Assembly: GCA_902629855.1 (NCBI GenBank)
Contig: CACOSI010000003.1
Span: forward strand, 70,966-134,965
Source: an uncultured Fidelibacterota bacterium
GTDB taxonomy: Bacteria > Fidelibacterota > Marinisomatia > Marinisomatales > Marinisomataceae
Reading direction: 5' to 3'
Length of the DNA stretch: 64,000 bases
The notes beneath the pieces are model-generated. The model was not told where the DNA came from and searched no databases. It worked only from the letters and a program-made list of their open reading frames with translations. Shown in pieces: positions 25,286 to 34,143 of the stretch; position 1 is the first letter of the stretch, and each line of letters opens with the position of its first letter. A program made the position numbers and the translations under genes.

Positions 25286-26062
25286 TTAGCTCAATTTCTT
25301 AATAGCTTCGTCATATCCCAAATCAATAAGCTCTTTTCCTTTGTGAAAGTCCCAACCTTTAAATTGATCAATTGGAGGTTCAATTAATATATCTGGCATT
25401 CCATTTTTGAAGCTGAGATGTGTTACATTATTCAAAATAACTTTAGCTGATCTATCAATGATGTCGATAATATTATATTTATGTTCTTGTTTTTCGTTTG
25501 ACTTAAGTCCATAAAGATTTACTGCAATAGTTTTTTCAGCACCCATATTTTTGATAGATTCAAGAGGAACTGGGTCTATAAGTCCGCCGTCAAGACATAA
25601 TTTACCATTAATTTTTATAGGCTTCAAAACTCCTGGAATAGCTATACTTGCTCTTATAGCCTGGATTAAATCTCCTGAGTTTGATTCAATTTTCTTGTTA
25701 TTTATGATATCAGTTGATACAGTCGTTAAGGGAATATTTAATTCTTCAAAAGTGGAAATATTAGTTATTTCTTTAAAGACTTTAATGACTTCATTACCAT
25801 TCATTACTGAAAGTTTGGGAAAAATTGGATCAAGCTTGAATAAAACATCTCTCATAAAACTTCTTTTATCAAGAATTTCTTCTTCAAATTTTTTAATATT
25901 TCCAGATGCATATATTGCTCCTATAAAAGATCCAATACTTGTTCCTGATATATGGCTAATTTTAATATCCAGCTCATCAATTGCTTTTAAAACGCCAACA
26001 TGTGCATATCCTCTTGCAGCGCCACCCCCTAAAGCAATTCCAATTTTATAATTTTTTTTCAT
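25286..26062 (-). CDS. Patatin-like phospholipase (RssA/NTE type)
   Basis: The 258-residue protein has the oxyanion-hole loop GGGAARGYAHVG, the nucleophile Ser42 in GTSIGS, and the second catalytic residue Asp158 in LDGGLIDP. This is the Ser-Asp dyad of patatin acyl hydrolases. It has no signal peptide, so it probably acts on membrane lipids from the cytoplasm. It is divergent from the oligoendopeptidase gene, with TATAAT-like sequence in the 57-base gap. Confidence 0.92.
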   Translation of the reverse strand: MKKNYKIGIALGGGAARGYAHVGVLKAIDELDIKISHISGTSIGSFIGAIYASGNIKKFEEEILDKRSFMRDVLFKLDPIFPKLSVMNGNEVIKVFKEITNISTFEELNIPLTTVSTDIINNKKIESNSGDLIQAIRASIAIPGVLKPIKINGKLCLDGGLIDPVPLESIKNMGAEKTIAVNLYGLKSNEKQEHKYNIIDIIDRSAKVILNNVTHLSFKNGMPDILIEPPIDQFKGWDFHKGKELIDLGYDEAIKKLS

Positions 26063-26119
26063 AATTTTTTTTCCTATAATTAAACCACTATCTAATCAAT
26101 AAAACAAGGAATATTTACT

Positions 26120-28042
26120 ATGTATTTTAGATCAATAATTTTTATTTTAATCTTTATAATGGCATGTTCAGATAATAACAAAGCAGTTTCAAATAGCGAT
26201 ACTAAATCAAGTACAGAAGTACCACTAAGATCAGAAATTGATGCTAAATATAAATGGGATATGACTGCTGTCTATCCAACAGAAGAAGCGTGGGAAGAGG
26301 ACTTAAATTTTGTTAAAGAATTATACCCAGGTATATTAGAATTTAAAGGAAAGCTTGTTTCATCCCCAGACGTTCTTTTAGAGGCGCTTGAGCTAGACAA
26401 TAAAATCAACCAAACTTTATGGAAATTATATCATTACGCTTCCAATTCGTCCAATGCTGACGTAAGAAATGAAAAGTATCAGGAAATGGTTCAAAGAGTG
26501 ATAAATACATATGTTAAAATCGGAGAAGTAAGTGCTTTTTTCACTCCTGAAATCCTCGAAAATGATTATAGCGTTATTGAAAATTTAATGGAGAAAAATG
26601 ATAAGCTAAAAATTTATGAAAAACAATTCAGGGATTTATATATTTCAAAACCTCATATTTTATCAGAAAAAGAAGAAAGAATATTATCAATGGCAGGAAA
26701 AATATCTGGAGTTTCTAGCGATGCTTATGATATTATGAGAGCAACTGATTTTGTTTATCCAACATTTGAAGATGAAAATGGAAATGAATTGACTATGTCT
26801 CAAGGAAGATATGGTAAATATACAAAGTCTCCAGATCGAAGAGTAAGGGAGGATATGTATAAGGCTTTGTATGTTCCTTTTAAGAGCAATATTAATACTA
26901 TGTCAGTGCTTATGAAAGGTAATGTTGAAGGACACATTTTTTATGCAAATGCAAGAGGTTATGATAGTACTCTTGAAGCAAGAATGAAAGCAGATGGAAT
27001 GTCAACTGAAGTTTACAAGAATCTTGTTAAGAGCGTAAATGATAATTTACAACCTCTACATAGATGGGCTGAGATTAAGGCTAAATATTTAGGATTAGAA
27101 AAAATTAAGCCATTTGATACTTATGCTCCACTTGCTGATTCAACAATAGTGTATACATACGAGCAAGCTCAAGATATCATATTAGAAGCACTAGACCCAC
27201 TACTGCAGTCTAATGAAGCTGAATTGAGAAAATTTACTGAAAAAATGTATAATGAAAATTTAATTGATGTATTTGAAAGTAAAGGAAAGCAAAGTGGTGC
27301 TTACATGTCATCTACATGGGGTCTAGATCCTCGAATTAAACTTAATTTTTCAGGAACTTTGGATGATATTTTTACTCTTGCACATGAATTAGGCCACGCA
27401 TACCATTCCTATTTGAGTCAGAAAAATCAACCATATCCTTACTATGATTATACCACATTTAATGCTGAAGCAGCTGCTATTGCAACCGAGGCTCTTTTAA
27501 TGGATCATTTACTTGCCAACGCGAAAAATGATGAAGAGAAAGCTTTTTTGATTCAAAACTATATTCAAAGCATTGGATCAACCTACTATAGACAAACCCG
27601 TTTTGCAGAGTTTGAACTATTAATTCATGAAGCTGCAGAGAATGGGCAAGTTTTAACTGAAGATTTTATTACAGAATCTTTTGGAGAAATGTACAGTAAG
27701 TATTGGGGACCTTATATGGAAATAACAGAAGAAGAGGCTTATTCTTGGTCAAGAATACCACATTTCTATTACAATTATTATGTTTATACATATGCAACAT
27801 CTTTCGCTGCAGCTGAAAAAATAGCTGAAAATGTAAGAAAAGATGGCCAAGATGCTATTGATGATTTTATTGCATATCTATCTACTGGAAGCTCAGATTA
27901 TCCTGTTGAATTACTAAAAATAGCTGGAGCTGATATGACAACTTCAGAGCCTTTTGAAGCAGTTTCTAGAAAGATGAATTTTTTAATGGATGAGCTTGAA
28001 AAAATTCTTGAAGTAAAATCATTAAACGACGTTGAATCTTAA
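26120..28042 (+). CDS. pepF: Oligoendopeptidase F family (M3B) lipoprotein
   Basis: The 640-residue protein has the zinc motif H422-E-L-G-H426 in LAHELGHAYHSYLS, a downstream glutamate in FNAEAAAIATEALL, and the C-terminal HFYYNYYVYTYATS segment of M3 peptidases. The N-terminus is a lipoprotein signal (FIMACSDN), so unlike cytoplasmic PepF it should be anchored on the periplasmic side of a membrane. It degrades oligopeptides and could work with the secreted DPP-IV. AAGGA precedes the start. It overlaps the PepSY gene by 11 bases. Confidence 0.93.
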   Translation: MYFRSIIFILIFIMACSDNNKAVSNSDTKSSTEVPLRSEIDAKYKWDMTAVYPTEEAWEEDLNFVKELYPGILEFKGKLVSSPDVLLEALELDNKINQTLWKLYHYASNSSNADVRNEKYQEMVQRVINTYVKIGEVSAFFTPEILENDYSVIENLMEKNDKLKIYEKQFRDLYISKPHILSEKEERILSMAGKISGVSSDAYDIMRATDFVYPTFEDENGNELTMSQGRYGKYTKSPDRRVREDMYKALYVPFKSNINTMSVLMKGNVEGHIFYANARGYDSTLEARMKADGMSTEVYKNLVKSVNDNLQPLHRWAEIKAKYLGLEKIKPFDTYAPLADSTIVYTYEQAQDIILEALDPLLQSNEAELRKFTEKMYNENLIDVFESKGKQSGAYMSSTWGLDPRIKLNFSGTLDDIFTLAHELGHAYHSYLSQKNQPYPYYDYTTFNAEAAAIATEALLMDHLLANAKNDEEKAFLIQNYIQSIGSTYYRQTRFAEFELLIHEAAENGQVLTEDFITESFGEMYSKYWGPYMEITEEEAYSWSRIPHFYYNYYVYTYATSFAAAEKIAENVRKDGQDAIDDFIAYLSTGSSDYPVELLKIAGADMTTSEPFEAVSRKMNFLMDELEKILEVKSLNDVES

Positions 28043-28532
28043 GAGAAAAATTAGACAAATCCACTTTTGGATTTCACCGATTGTAATTATTCCTATAATT
28101 ATTATGGTTTCAAGTGGAATAATGCTGCAGTTAAAGAAGCAATCTAACTGGGTACAGCCAAATGTTGAAATAACCTCATCAAGCAAACCTGTTATGCTTC
28201 AGGCATATCTCGATGCTGCAAAATCTGTTGAAGAAGCAAATGTTTTTTCCTGGGAAGATATTGAAAGAATTGATATCAGACCAAACAAGGGGATAGCTAA
28301 ACTAAAATCAAAAAATAATTGGGAAATTCAAATAGATATCGAAACTGCAGAAATTTATGCCAAAAATTTTAGGAGATCTGACATTATTGAATCAATTCAT
28401 GATGGCTCATTCTTTAGCGAGGTAGTGAAGTATGGATGGTTTTTACCTTCAGGTATTTTACTGTTGATTTTAAGTTTATCAGGAATTTATATGTTTTTTA
28501 TTCCTATATTGAAGAGAAGGAATAGGTCATAA
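28032..28532 (+). CDS. PepSY-associated transmembrane protein
   Basis: The 166-residue protein has one helix near the N-terminus (RQIHFWISPIVIIPIIIMVSSG), a periplasmic PepSY-like segment, and a second helix (GWFLPSGILLLILSLSG). The RxIHFW opening and the HDGSFF...W near the second helix are typical of PepSY_TM proteins linked to iron uptake or ferric reduction. The start is a TTG inside the end of pepF. It abuts the next gene with no gap. Confidence 0.8.
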   Translation: MNLKRKIRQIHFWISPIVIIPIIIMVSSGIMLQLKKQSNWVQPNVEITSSSKPVMLQAYLDAAKSVEEANVFSWEDIERIDIRPNKGIAKLKSKNNWEIQIDIETAEIYAKNFRRSDIIESIHDGSFFSEVVKYGWFLPSGILLLILSLSGIYMFFIPILKRRNRS

Positions 28533-29645
28533 ATGAAAAAGATTATTTATTTATTATTTTTTACAGCTATTGTTGGTCAACAGCCCTCAACTGAAAATAT
28601 TCAAAATATTTCAATTGTTTCTACTTCAAATGTTTTTTCAGAGTATTATGACTGCGGTTGTCCAAAAAATCCTTTAGGGGGAATTGCTAGAAAAACATTT
28701 TTTTTAAAAAATATGATGTCTGGTAGAGAATCAATTTTAGTTGATGCTGGAAACTTATTTTTTGATAATAACAAAATTAATCCAGATAATTTATCTCTTG
28801 AAAACAAAAAATTTAAAGCTAAAAATTTAGTGAAAACACTTGAATTTACTGGTCAAAACATTGTCAACATTGGAGCGAATGACTTTAAAGCTGGGGTAGA
28901 ATTCCTAAAAGGAATAACTAAAAATTCTAAAGTGAACTTTATTTCAGCCAATTTATATGACTCTAATAATGAACTTTTATTTAAGCCATATCATATAATC
29001 AATAAAGAAAATACTAAAATTGCCTTTATTGGATTAAGTCAGTCAGCAAACAGTAGAGGGTTAACTAATAAGAATTTTATTGAAGTTGGAAATAAATATG
29101 TCAATGAATTAAAAGAAAAAGCTGATATAATTGTAATGTTAGTTAATGTGAGAGAAGACAATGTCTTGGATCTTTCAAATTCCTTTTCAGATGCAGACTA
29201 TATTTTCATGAGCGGTTCAACAAGGAGAACGGAACCTAGAAGTAAGCAAAACGAGAATGGTTCGCTTGTTTATTCAGGAGGAATTCAAGGAAAACATTTA
29301 AGCATCTTAGATATTAGGATAAAAGAGCCCCAAAAGGCCATAAATGATGTTTCAGCCCCTTTTAATCGTTTACAGGAGATAGACTATAGGTTAAACAGAC
29401 TTCAGGCCAAGGACCCTTCAAAAAGACTTGAAGAAATATATGCTAATCAACCAAATGTTCTTTCTTTGATTGAAAAATATCAAAAAGAGGCAACTGAACT
29501 TGGTATTTCTTTATCACAATACAGAAACAGAAGCATATTTTTTAGCGTTCCTTTGTCACCGTCTATTCCTGATGATAAAGAAGTTGCAGCTCTCATTAGT
29601 GAAATTGAAGCTGAAGCAAGCTTCTCATTGAAGCATACACATTAA
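28533..29645 (+). CDS. UshA-like metallophosphatase-family protein with CGC motif
   Basis: The 370-residue protein has a signal peptide (VGQQ). It then shows an N-terminal YYDCGCPKNPLGGIARK motif followed by ILVDAGN, VNIGANDF and FISANLY, which are remnants of the 5'-nucleotidase/UshA metallophosphatase fold. It belongs to the UshA-like (seleno)protein group, in which one cysteine of the motif can be selenocysteine. Here both are ordinary Cys codons (TGC and TGT). Several usual metal ligands of UshA are not evident, so redox chemistry may be more likely than nucleotide hydrolysis. It directly follows the PepSY gene. Confidence 0.75.
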   Translation: MKKIIYLLFFTAIVGQQPSTENIQNISIVSTSNVFSEYYDCGCPKNPLGGIARKTFFLKNMMSGRESILVDAGNLFFDNNKINPDNLSLENKKFKAKNLVKTLEFTGQNIVNIGANDFKAGVEFLKGITKNSKVNFISANLYDSNNELLFKPYHIINKENTKIAFIGLSQSANSRGLTNKNFIEVGNKYVNELKEKADIIVMLVNVREDNVLDLSNSFSDADYIFMSGSTRRTEPRSKQNENGSLVYSGGIQGKHLSILDIRIKEPQKAINDVSAPFNRLQEIDYRLNRLQAKDPSKRLEEIYANQPNVLSLIEKYQKEATELGISLSQYRNRSIFFSVPLSPSIPDDKEVAALISEIEAEASFSLKHTH

Positions 29646-29666
29646 AACTATATTTTATTTTTTCGT

Positions 29667-29694
29667 TTGAAAAAGAAATTTTTGTTTTTATTAT
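29667..29694 (+). promoter_or_regulatory. Promoter of tRNA-Gly
   Basis: TTGAAA at 29667-29672 and TATTAT at 29689-29694 are separated by 16 bases and end 9 bases before the tRNA. This is the expected position for a sigma-70-type promoter of a stable RNA. Confidence 0.45.
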
Positions 29695-29703
29695 GACCAT
29701 ATT

Positions 29704-29776
29704 GCGAGTGTAGCTCAGCTGGTAGAGCACAACCTTGCCAAGGTTGGGGTCGCGCGTTCGAATCGCGTCACTCGCT
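29704..29776 (+). tRNA. tRNA-Gly (anticodon GCC)
   Basis: The cloverleaf shows acceptor GCGAGTG with CACTCGC, D arm GCTC...GAGC, anticodon stem CAACC/GGTTG with loop TTGCCAA (anticodon GCC), and TTCGAAT in the T loop. Discriminator T at 29776 fits bacterial tRNA-Gly. The CCA end is not encoded. Six T residues at 29780-29785 follow. The gene abuts an integrase fragment on the opposite strand. Confidence 0.97.
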
Positions 29777-30258
29777 CACTTTTTTGTCCAATTAAAGAAA
29801 CTATCAACTATTCTGCGGTGTACATTCAAGGAGCTTATTTTTAATTCTTTACTTCTTAAAGCATAATACCACGCAAGTATTTTAATATCTATATGTTTTA
29901 CCATTATTCCTGAACCGTATCTTTGTGAAACAATATTATTAAACTTTTTTAGATGATATTTTATTTTTTCTAAAGATTTAATTTTTAAATCATTTTTTTG
30001 ACTTTTTTTAAAAAGTAAATAGGTTTCAATGGCATTATTTAAGTTCATTTCTTTTTTGCCACCGTTTTTGGCTTTGAATGATCTATCAAGCTCTTTTTTT
30101 TGTTTTTTACAATCCTCCCATGAAAGGGTAGGGCCAAGCTTTCCAATTGTAATATTATAGTATCTTTTTTTATTTTTTAATGGATCAAATGCATAAGTGG
30201 AGTACATCACATATCCATCTTCTTTACCATTTCTTTTACGCTTATAAATGCTACTCAT
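29776..30258 (-). pseudogene. Truncated tyrosine recombinase (integrase) at the 3' end of tRNA-Gly
   Basis: The 160-residue fragment starts at an ATG at 30258. An integrase-like N-terminal arm domain (SIYKRKRNGKEDGYVMYSTYAFD...RRYYNITIGKLGP type) is followed by a SAM-like core-binding domain (NLNNAIETYLLFKKSQ...SLEKIKYHLKKFNNIV...SLNVHRRIVDSFFNWTKK). It ends exactly where the catalytic domain with the Arg-His-Arg-Tyr residues should begin. Its TGA stop uses 29776-29778, that is, the tRNA discriminator base and the next two bases. Phages and integrative islands target tRNA 3' ends, so this looks like the scar of such an element. No second copy of the tRNA end is visible in the window. Confidence 0.75.
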
Positions 30259-30403
30259 AATCAAATTTTGTCACTAATTTATGTAATATAAAAATAAATA
30301 TAATTATAACACACAAATATTATACACATTTTGTTAATAACTCTTTAAATATAGTAATAATATAGTTTAGAGATAATTTAAAAATTTTATAAAAGTTTTT
30401 TTT

Positions 30404-30859
30404 ATGAAAGAAAATATTGAAATAATTAGTAATAATAGAAAAGCATTTCATAGTTATACAATAATTGAAAAGTTTGAAGCTGGGCTAATACTTTACGGCA
30501 GTGAAGTTAAAAGTTTAAGGGAAAAAAAACTCAATCTAAAAGAGAGTTTTATAACATTAAATAATAACAGATTTTTTTTAATAAATGCCCATATTAGTCA
30601 ATATTCTCATGCTGGATTTAACGGACATGATCCGGTAAGAAAAAGGGAGATTCTTCTCAATAAAAAAGAAATTCATAAGCTCAAAAATGTTGTTGCTCAA
30701 AAAGGACTAACTATTGTACCTTTAAAAGCCTACTTTAAGAACGGTATTGCAAAAGTGGAATTTGCAACCGCTCGAGGAAAAAAAATGTATCAGAAAAAAG
30801 AAGCTTTAAAAATCAAAGATTTAGATAGAGAAGCTCGTAGAGAGATAAGAAGAGGATAA
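30404..30859 (+). CDS. smpB: SsrA-binding protein SmpB
   Basis: The 151-residue protein has the SmpB pattern: NRKAFHSYTIIEKFEAGLILYGSEVKSLR, NAHISQYSHAG, and a basic tail with KMYQKKEALKIKDLDREARREIRRG. It delivers tmRNA to stalled ribosomes for trans-translation. The ssrA gene itself is not in the window. The 145-base gap upstream is very AT-rich and probably holds the promoter. It overlaps tyrS by 1 base. Confidence 0.96.
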   Translation: MKENIEIISNNRKAFHSYTIIEKFEAGLILYGSEVKSLREKKLNLKESFITLNNNRFFLINAHISQYSHAGFNGHDPVRKREILLNKKEIHKLKNVVAQKGLTIVPLKAYFKNGIAKVEFATARGKKMYQKKEALKIKDLDREARREIRRG

Positions 30860-32073
30860 TGAGTTTTTTACCCGTCGATGAACAGCTAGAAATTATTTCT
30901 AGGGGAACGGAGGAGGTTATTCCTCTAAATGACCTTAGGAAAAAACTTGAAAAATCTATAAAAAATAATAAACCACTGGTCATAAAACTTGGATGTGATC
31001 CAAGTAGGCCAGATCTTCATATTGGTCATGGTGTCGTGCTGCAAAAACTTAGAGATTTTCAAGATTTAGGACATCAGGCAATATTAGTTATTGGGGATTT
31101 CACAGCAATGATTGGAGACCCATCTGATAGAAATAAAACGCGACCTCAACTTACTTTGGAAGAAGCCAAAGCTAATGCAGAATCATATATTAAACAATCT
31201 AAAGTAATACTTGATGTAAAAAATCTTAAAGTGTTATTTAATAGCACTTGGCTTAATAAAATGAACTTTCAAGATGTAATTAATTTAAGTAGTAAATATA
31301 CAGTTGCTCGAATGATTGAAAGAGATGATTTCACAAAAAGATTTGAATCCGAAATACCAATTTCAATGCATGAATTTTTGTATCCATTAGCACAAGCAAT
31401 GGACTCCGTAGAAATTAAATCTGATGTTGAGCTTGGAGGAACAGATCAAAAATTTAACTTGTTAGTTGGAAGAGATATTCAAAAAGAACACAATCAAGAT
31501 CCGCAGTCCATAATAACATTGCCACTTCTTGAGGGTACAGATGGAATCGAAAAAATGTCTAAATCCTATGACAATTATATTGCTCTGGACGACTCTGCTG
31601 AGGATATGTATGGAAAAATTATGTCGATTAACGACTCAATGATTGAAAAGTACTATAAATTAGCAATCTTTGCAGAAAAGAAAAAAGTTTTAGAGGTTAA
31701 AAGTTTGCTTAAAGATGATTCAATAAATCCTCGAGACATTAAGAAAGATTTAGCTAAGGCGCTCGTTGAAAAGTACTATGATGAAAATGCAGCTGAAAAA
31801 GCTGAGAAATCGTTTGAAAAAGTTTTTGTTAAGAGAGATAACCCTGATGATATGCCTGAGGTGGTACTATCCTCTGAAAAATCATTAATTGATTTATTGC
31901 TTGGTGAAAATCTAATCTCCAGTAAAGGAGAAGGCAAAAGGCTAATTGCTCAAAAAGCGATTAAAATTAGTGGTGAGATTTGTGATGATCCAAATAAACT
32001 ACTTTCTTCGAAAGACAATGGTGCAATAATTAAAGTCGGAAAAAGACGTTTTTTAAAAATTGTTTCTTCATAA
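30859..32073 (+). CDS. tyrS: Tyrosyl-tRNA synthetase
   Basis: The 404-residue class I synthetase has the HIGH-type motif DLHIGHG, KMSKS in IEKMSKSYDN, and a C-terminal S4-like RNA-binding domain (KRLIAQKAIKISGE). GCDPSRPDLHIGH places it in the TyrRS group typical of several Gram-negative phyla. It charges tRNA-Tyr. I see no T-box or leader, since it starts inside the smpB stop codon. Confidence 0.96.
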   Translation: MSFLPVDEQLEIISRGTEEVIPLNDLRKKLEKSIKNNKPLVIKLGCDPSRPDLHIGHGVVLQKLRDFQDLGHQAILVIGDFTAMIGDPSDRNKTRPQLTLEEAKANAESYIKQSKVILDVKNLKVLFNSTWLNKMNFQDVINLSSKYTVARMIERDDFTKRFESEIPISMHEFLYPLAQAMDSVEIKSDVELGGTDQKFNLLVGRDIQKEHNQDPQSIITLPLLEGTDGIEKMSKSYDNYIALDDSAEDMYGKIMSINDSMIEKYYKLAIFAEKKKVLEVKSLLKDDSINPRDIKKDLAKALVEKYYDENAAEKAEKSFEKVFVKRDNPDDMPEVVLSSEKSLIDLLLGENLISSKGEGKRLIAQKAIKISGEICDDPNKLLSSKDNGAIIKVGKRRFLKIVSS

Positions 32074-32082
32074 TTATTTTTT

Positions 32083-32112
32083 TTGTTACTCAATTTAAAT
32101 AAATCATATAAA
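32083..32112 (+). promoter_or_regulatory. Possible promoter of trxA-trxB
   Basis: TTGTTA at 32083-32088 and TATAAA at 32107-32112 are spaced by 18 bases, 36 bases before the trxA start, in the 74-base gap after tyrS. The match is reasonable, but the AT-rich background makes chance hits common. Confidence 0.35.
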
Positions 32113-32147
32113 TTCAGAAGTTTATAATTAAATGATTTGGAAAATTT

Positions 32148-32477
32148 ATGTCTGAAAAATCTGTAAAAATTACTGATGAAAACTTTCAAGAGTTAGTTCT
32201 TGAGTCTGAAAAACTTGTTATAGTTGATTTTTGGGCTGAATGGTGCGGTCCATGTAAAGCTCTAGCACCTATTTTAGATAAAATTTGCGATGAATTCGGC
32301 GATAAAGTACTTGTAGGTAAGGTAAATGTCGATGAAGTTAAGCAAGCGCCCGTAAATTACGGTATTCGCAGTATCCCAACTTTATTATTTTTTCATAATG
32401 GAGAAATTGTTAGACAAGAAGTTGGATTACAGTCAGAACAGGCATTAATTGATAGTGTTAACCAAGTCATAAGTTAA
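32148..32477 (+). CDS. trxA: Thioredoxin
   Basis: The 109-residue cytoplasmic thioredoxin has the canonical active site AEWCGPCKALAP and the cis-proline loop IRSIPTLLFF. It reduces protein disulfides and is itself reduced by the thioredoxin reductase encoded 13 bases downstream. Confidence 0.97.
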   Translation: MSEKSVKITDENFQELVLESEKLVIVDFWAEWCGPCKALAPILDKICDEFGDKVLVGKVNVDEVKQAPVNYGIRSIPTLLFFHNGEIVRQEVGLQSEQALIDSVNQVIS

Positions 32478-32490
32478 CAATTATTAATAA

Positions 32491-33429
32491 ATGACAGATA
32501 AAACTATTCATAAAACAATAATTATTGGTTCAGGTCCTGCAGGTCTAACTGCTGCAATTTATGCAGGAAGAGCCAACCTCAAACCAATTGTTTTCGAAGG
32601 CAATCAGCCCGGAGGACAATTGACAATTACGACTGATGTTGAAAACTTTCCTGGTTTTCCGGATGGAGTAATGGGTCCTGAAATGATGGATCTTTTTAGA
32701 AACCAAGCAAAGAAGTTTGGTGCAGAATGTTTTTTTAAGCATGTAACAAAAGTAGATTTTTCTTCAAAGCCCTTTAAAGTATATGTTGGTGATGAAGAAT
32801 TTTTATCAGAAACTGTTATTTTGTCAACCGGTGCTTCAGCGAGAATGTTGGGTCTTGAAGCTGAAAAAGATCTAATGGGCTATGGAATAAGTACTTGTGC
32901 CACTTGTGACGGATATTTCTTTAAGGATAAAGAAATTGTTGTTGTTGGTGGAGGTGATTCAGCAATGGAAGAAGCTTCATTTCTTACAAAATTTGCTAAA
33001 AAAGTAACAATTATTCATCGAAGAGAAGTTTTTAAAGCTTCCAAAATCATGCTTGAAAGGGCGAGAAACAACCCCAAAATTGATATAATGGTTAATAAGT
33101 CAATTTTAGACATAAAAGGTAATCAAAAAGACGGAGTTTCCAGTATAATCTTGAAAGATGCAATTGATGGAAAAGAAACCGTTTTTAACTGTGAAGGTGT
33201 TTTTTATGGTATAGGACATATTCCTAATACTGACTTTTTAAGCATGTTTCTTGATGTTGACGAAAATGGATACATTATTACAAAAGCGGATTCTACACGA
33301 ACCAATATCGATGGTGTCTTTGCTTGTGGCGATGTTCAAGATAGCCACTACAGGCAAGCAATTACTGCTGCTGGTTCAGGTTGTATGGCAGCAATAGATG
33401 CAGAAAAATTTCTTGAAAATTTAGAATAG
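32491..33429 (+). CDS. trxB: Thioredoxin reductase
   Basis: The 312-residue flavoprotein shows the FAD site GSGPAGLTAAIYAGRA, the redox pair in STCATCDGYFF, the NADPH site VVGGGDSAMEEA and the closing GVFACGDVQDSHYRQA. It transfers electrons from NADPH to thioredoxin. Length is normal. It forms a pair with trxA. Confidence 0.97.
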   Translation: MTDKTIHKTIIIGSGPAGLTAAIYAGRANLKPIVFEGNQPGGQLTITTDVENFPGFPDGVMGPEMMDLFRNQAKKFGAECFFKHVTKVDFSSKPFKVYVGDEEFLSETVILSTGASARMLGLEAEKDLMGYGISTCATCDGYFFKDKEIVVVGGGDSAMEEASFLTKFAKKVTIIHRREVFKASKIMLERARNNPKIDIMVNKSILDIKGNQKDGVSSIILKDAIDGKETVFNCEGVFYGIGHIPNTDFLSMFLDVDENGYIITKADSTRTNIDGVFACGDVQDSHYRQAITAAGSGCMAAIDAEKFLENLE

Positions 33430-33456
33430 TTTATATCTGTCCTTTAGGAGGATAGA

Positions 33457-34143
33457 ATGGATTTAAAACAGATTTATGATGTAAAAAAGTTAAAGCTTAA
33501 ATATAAAACAAAAAAAGCTTTAGAAATTAAAACACTCAAATTCCATAATGGCTTGATTTACGGTATTTGTGGAAATTTTGGTAGCGGTAAGTCTTCTTTA
33601 CTAAAAGTACTAGCTGGCAAACAAAAAGAAACAAGCGGTACAGTTCTGTATCAAGGCAAGAAATTTAAAAGAAGCATTTTTGGTAATATTGTCGAACATA
33701 AAGATATTCAATATTTAGATGTTGATTCAATTACGTCCCGTAAAACGGTAAAAAAACTAATTTCAGATAATTTTCCTTCCAAGGTCCAGCAGATTAAGTC
33801 AAAACATTTTACAATTTTTAATACAGAATCATTGTGGAATACACCAATAAATCAACTTTCAGATGGTGAAAAACACTGGCTCAAAACAGTTGTTGGTGTT
33901 GAGAAAGATCCAAGAGTTTTGCTTGTGGATGATTATGGTGTTTCATTAGACCCGAAGAATGAAATAATCTTGAGAAAAAAAATAATCAAAATGAATAATA
34001 TTCTGGGTACAACTGTCATTTTATCTTCGCAAAATGATTATTTTTTGAAACAATTTGCAAGTGTTATCATTTATCTTGATAATGGGCACGTCTCAAAAAT
34101 AAGAAAAGGATTTAAGAAAAAAATTGGTCAAAAAAATCGCTAG
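33457..34143 (+). CDS. Atypical ABC-type ATPase
   Basis: The 228-residue protein has Walker A GNFGSGKSS and a signature-like LSDGE. The Walker B segment reads VLLVDDYG, with Asp where the catalytic Glu normally stands, and the switch-histidine position appears as SSQND with no His. Hydrolysis may therefore be slow, or the protein may work as a regulatory ATPase. No permease gene is adjacent. A strong RBS, AGGAGG at 33446-33451, precedes the ATG. The 3' end overlaps the next gene by 20 bases, so a functional link with that exported protein is possible. Confidence 0.8.
   Translation: MDLKQIYDVKKLKLKYKTKKALEIKTLKFHNGLIYGICGNFGSGKSSLLKVLAGKQKETSGTVLYQGKKFKRSIFGNIVEHKDIQYLDVDSITSRKTVKKLISDNFPSKVQQIKSKHFTIFNTESLWNTPINQLSDGEKHWLKTVVGVEKDPRVLLVDDYGVSLDPKNEIILRKKIIKMNNILGTTVILSSQNDYFLKQFASVIIYLDNGHVSKIRKGFKKKIGQKNR

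Noticed and set aside
25551-26051. 166-residue open frame on the + strand opposite the patatin gene
   Set aside because: It is a shadow of the patatin coding sequence, whose catalytic Ser and Asp motifs are intact; no RBS or recognisable domain.
28533-29645. Selenocysteine insertion in the UshA-like protein
   Set aside because: The motif positions are TGC and TGT codons with no in-frame TGA, so this is the cysteine form.
29776-30258. SSV-type split integrase (intact N-terminal half of a gene interrupted by its own att site)
   Set aside because: The TGA stop sits at the edge of the tRNA, so it would also end the gene in the free element unless the crossover lies outside that point. No C-terminal half is visible. 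Kept only as an alternative to decay.
30259-30403. Second copy of the tRNA-Gly 3' end (att direct repeat) near the integrase fragment
   Set aside because: I scanned the gap by eye and found only AT-rich sequence without a match to the tRNA end.
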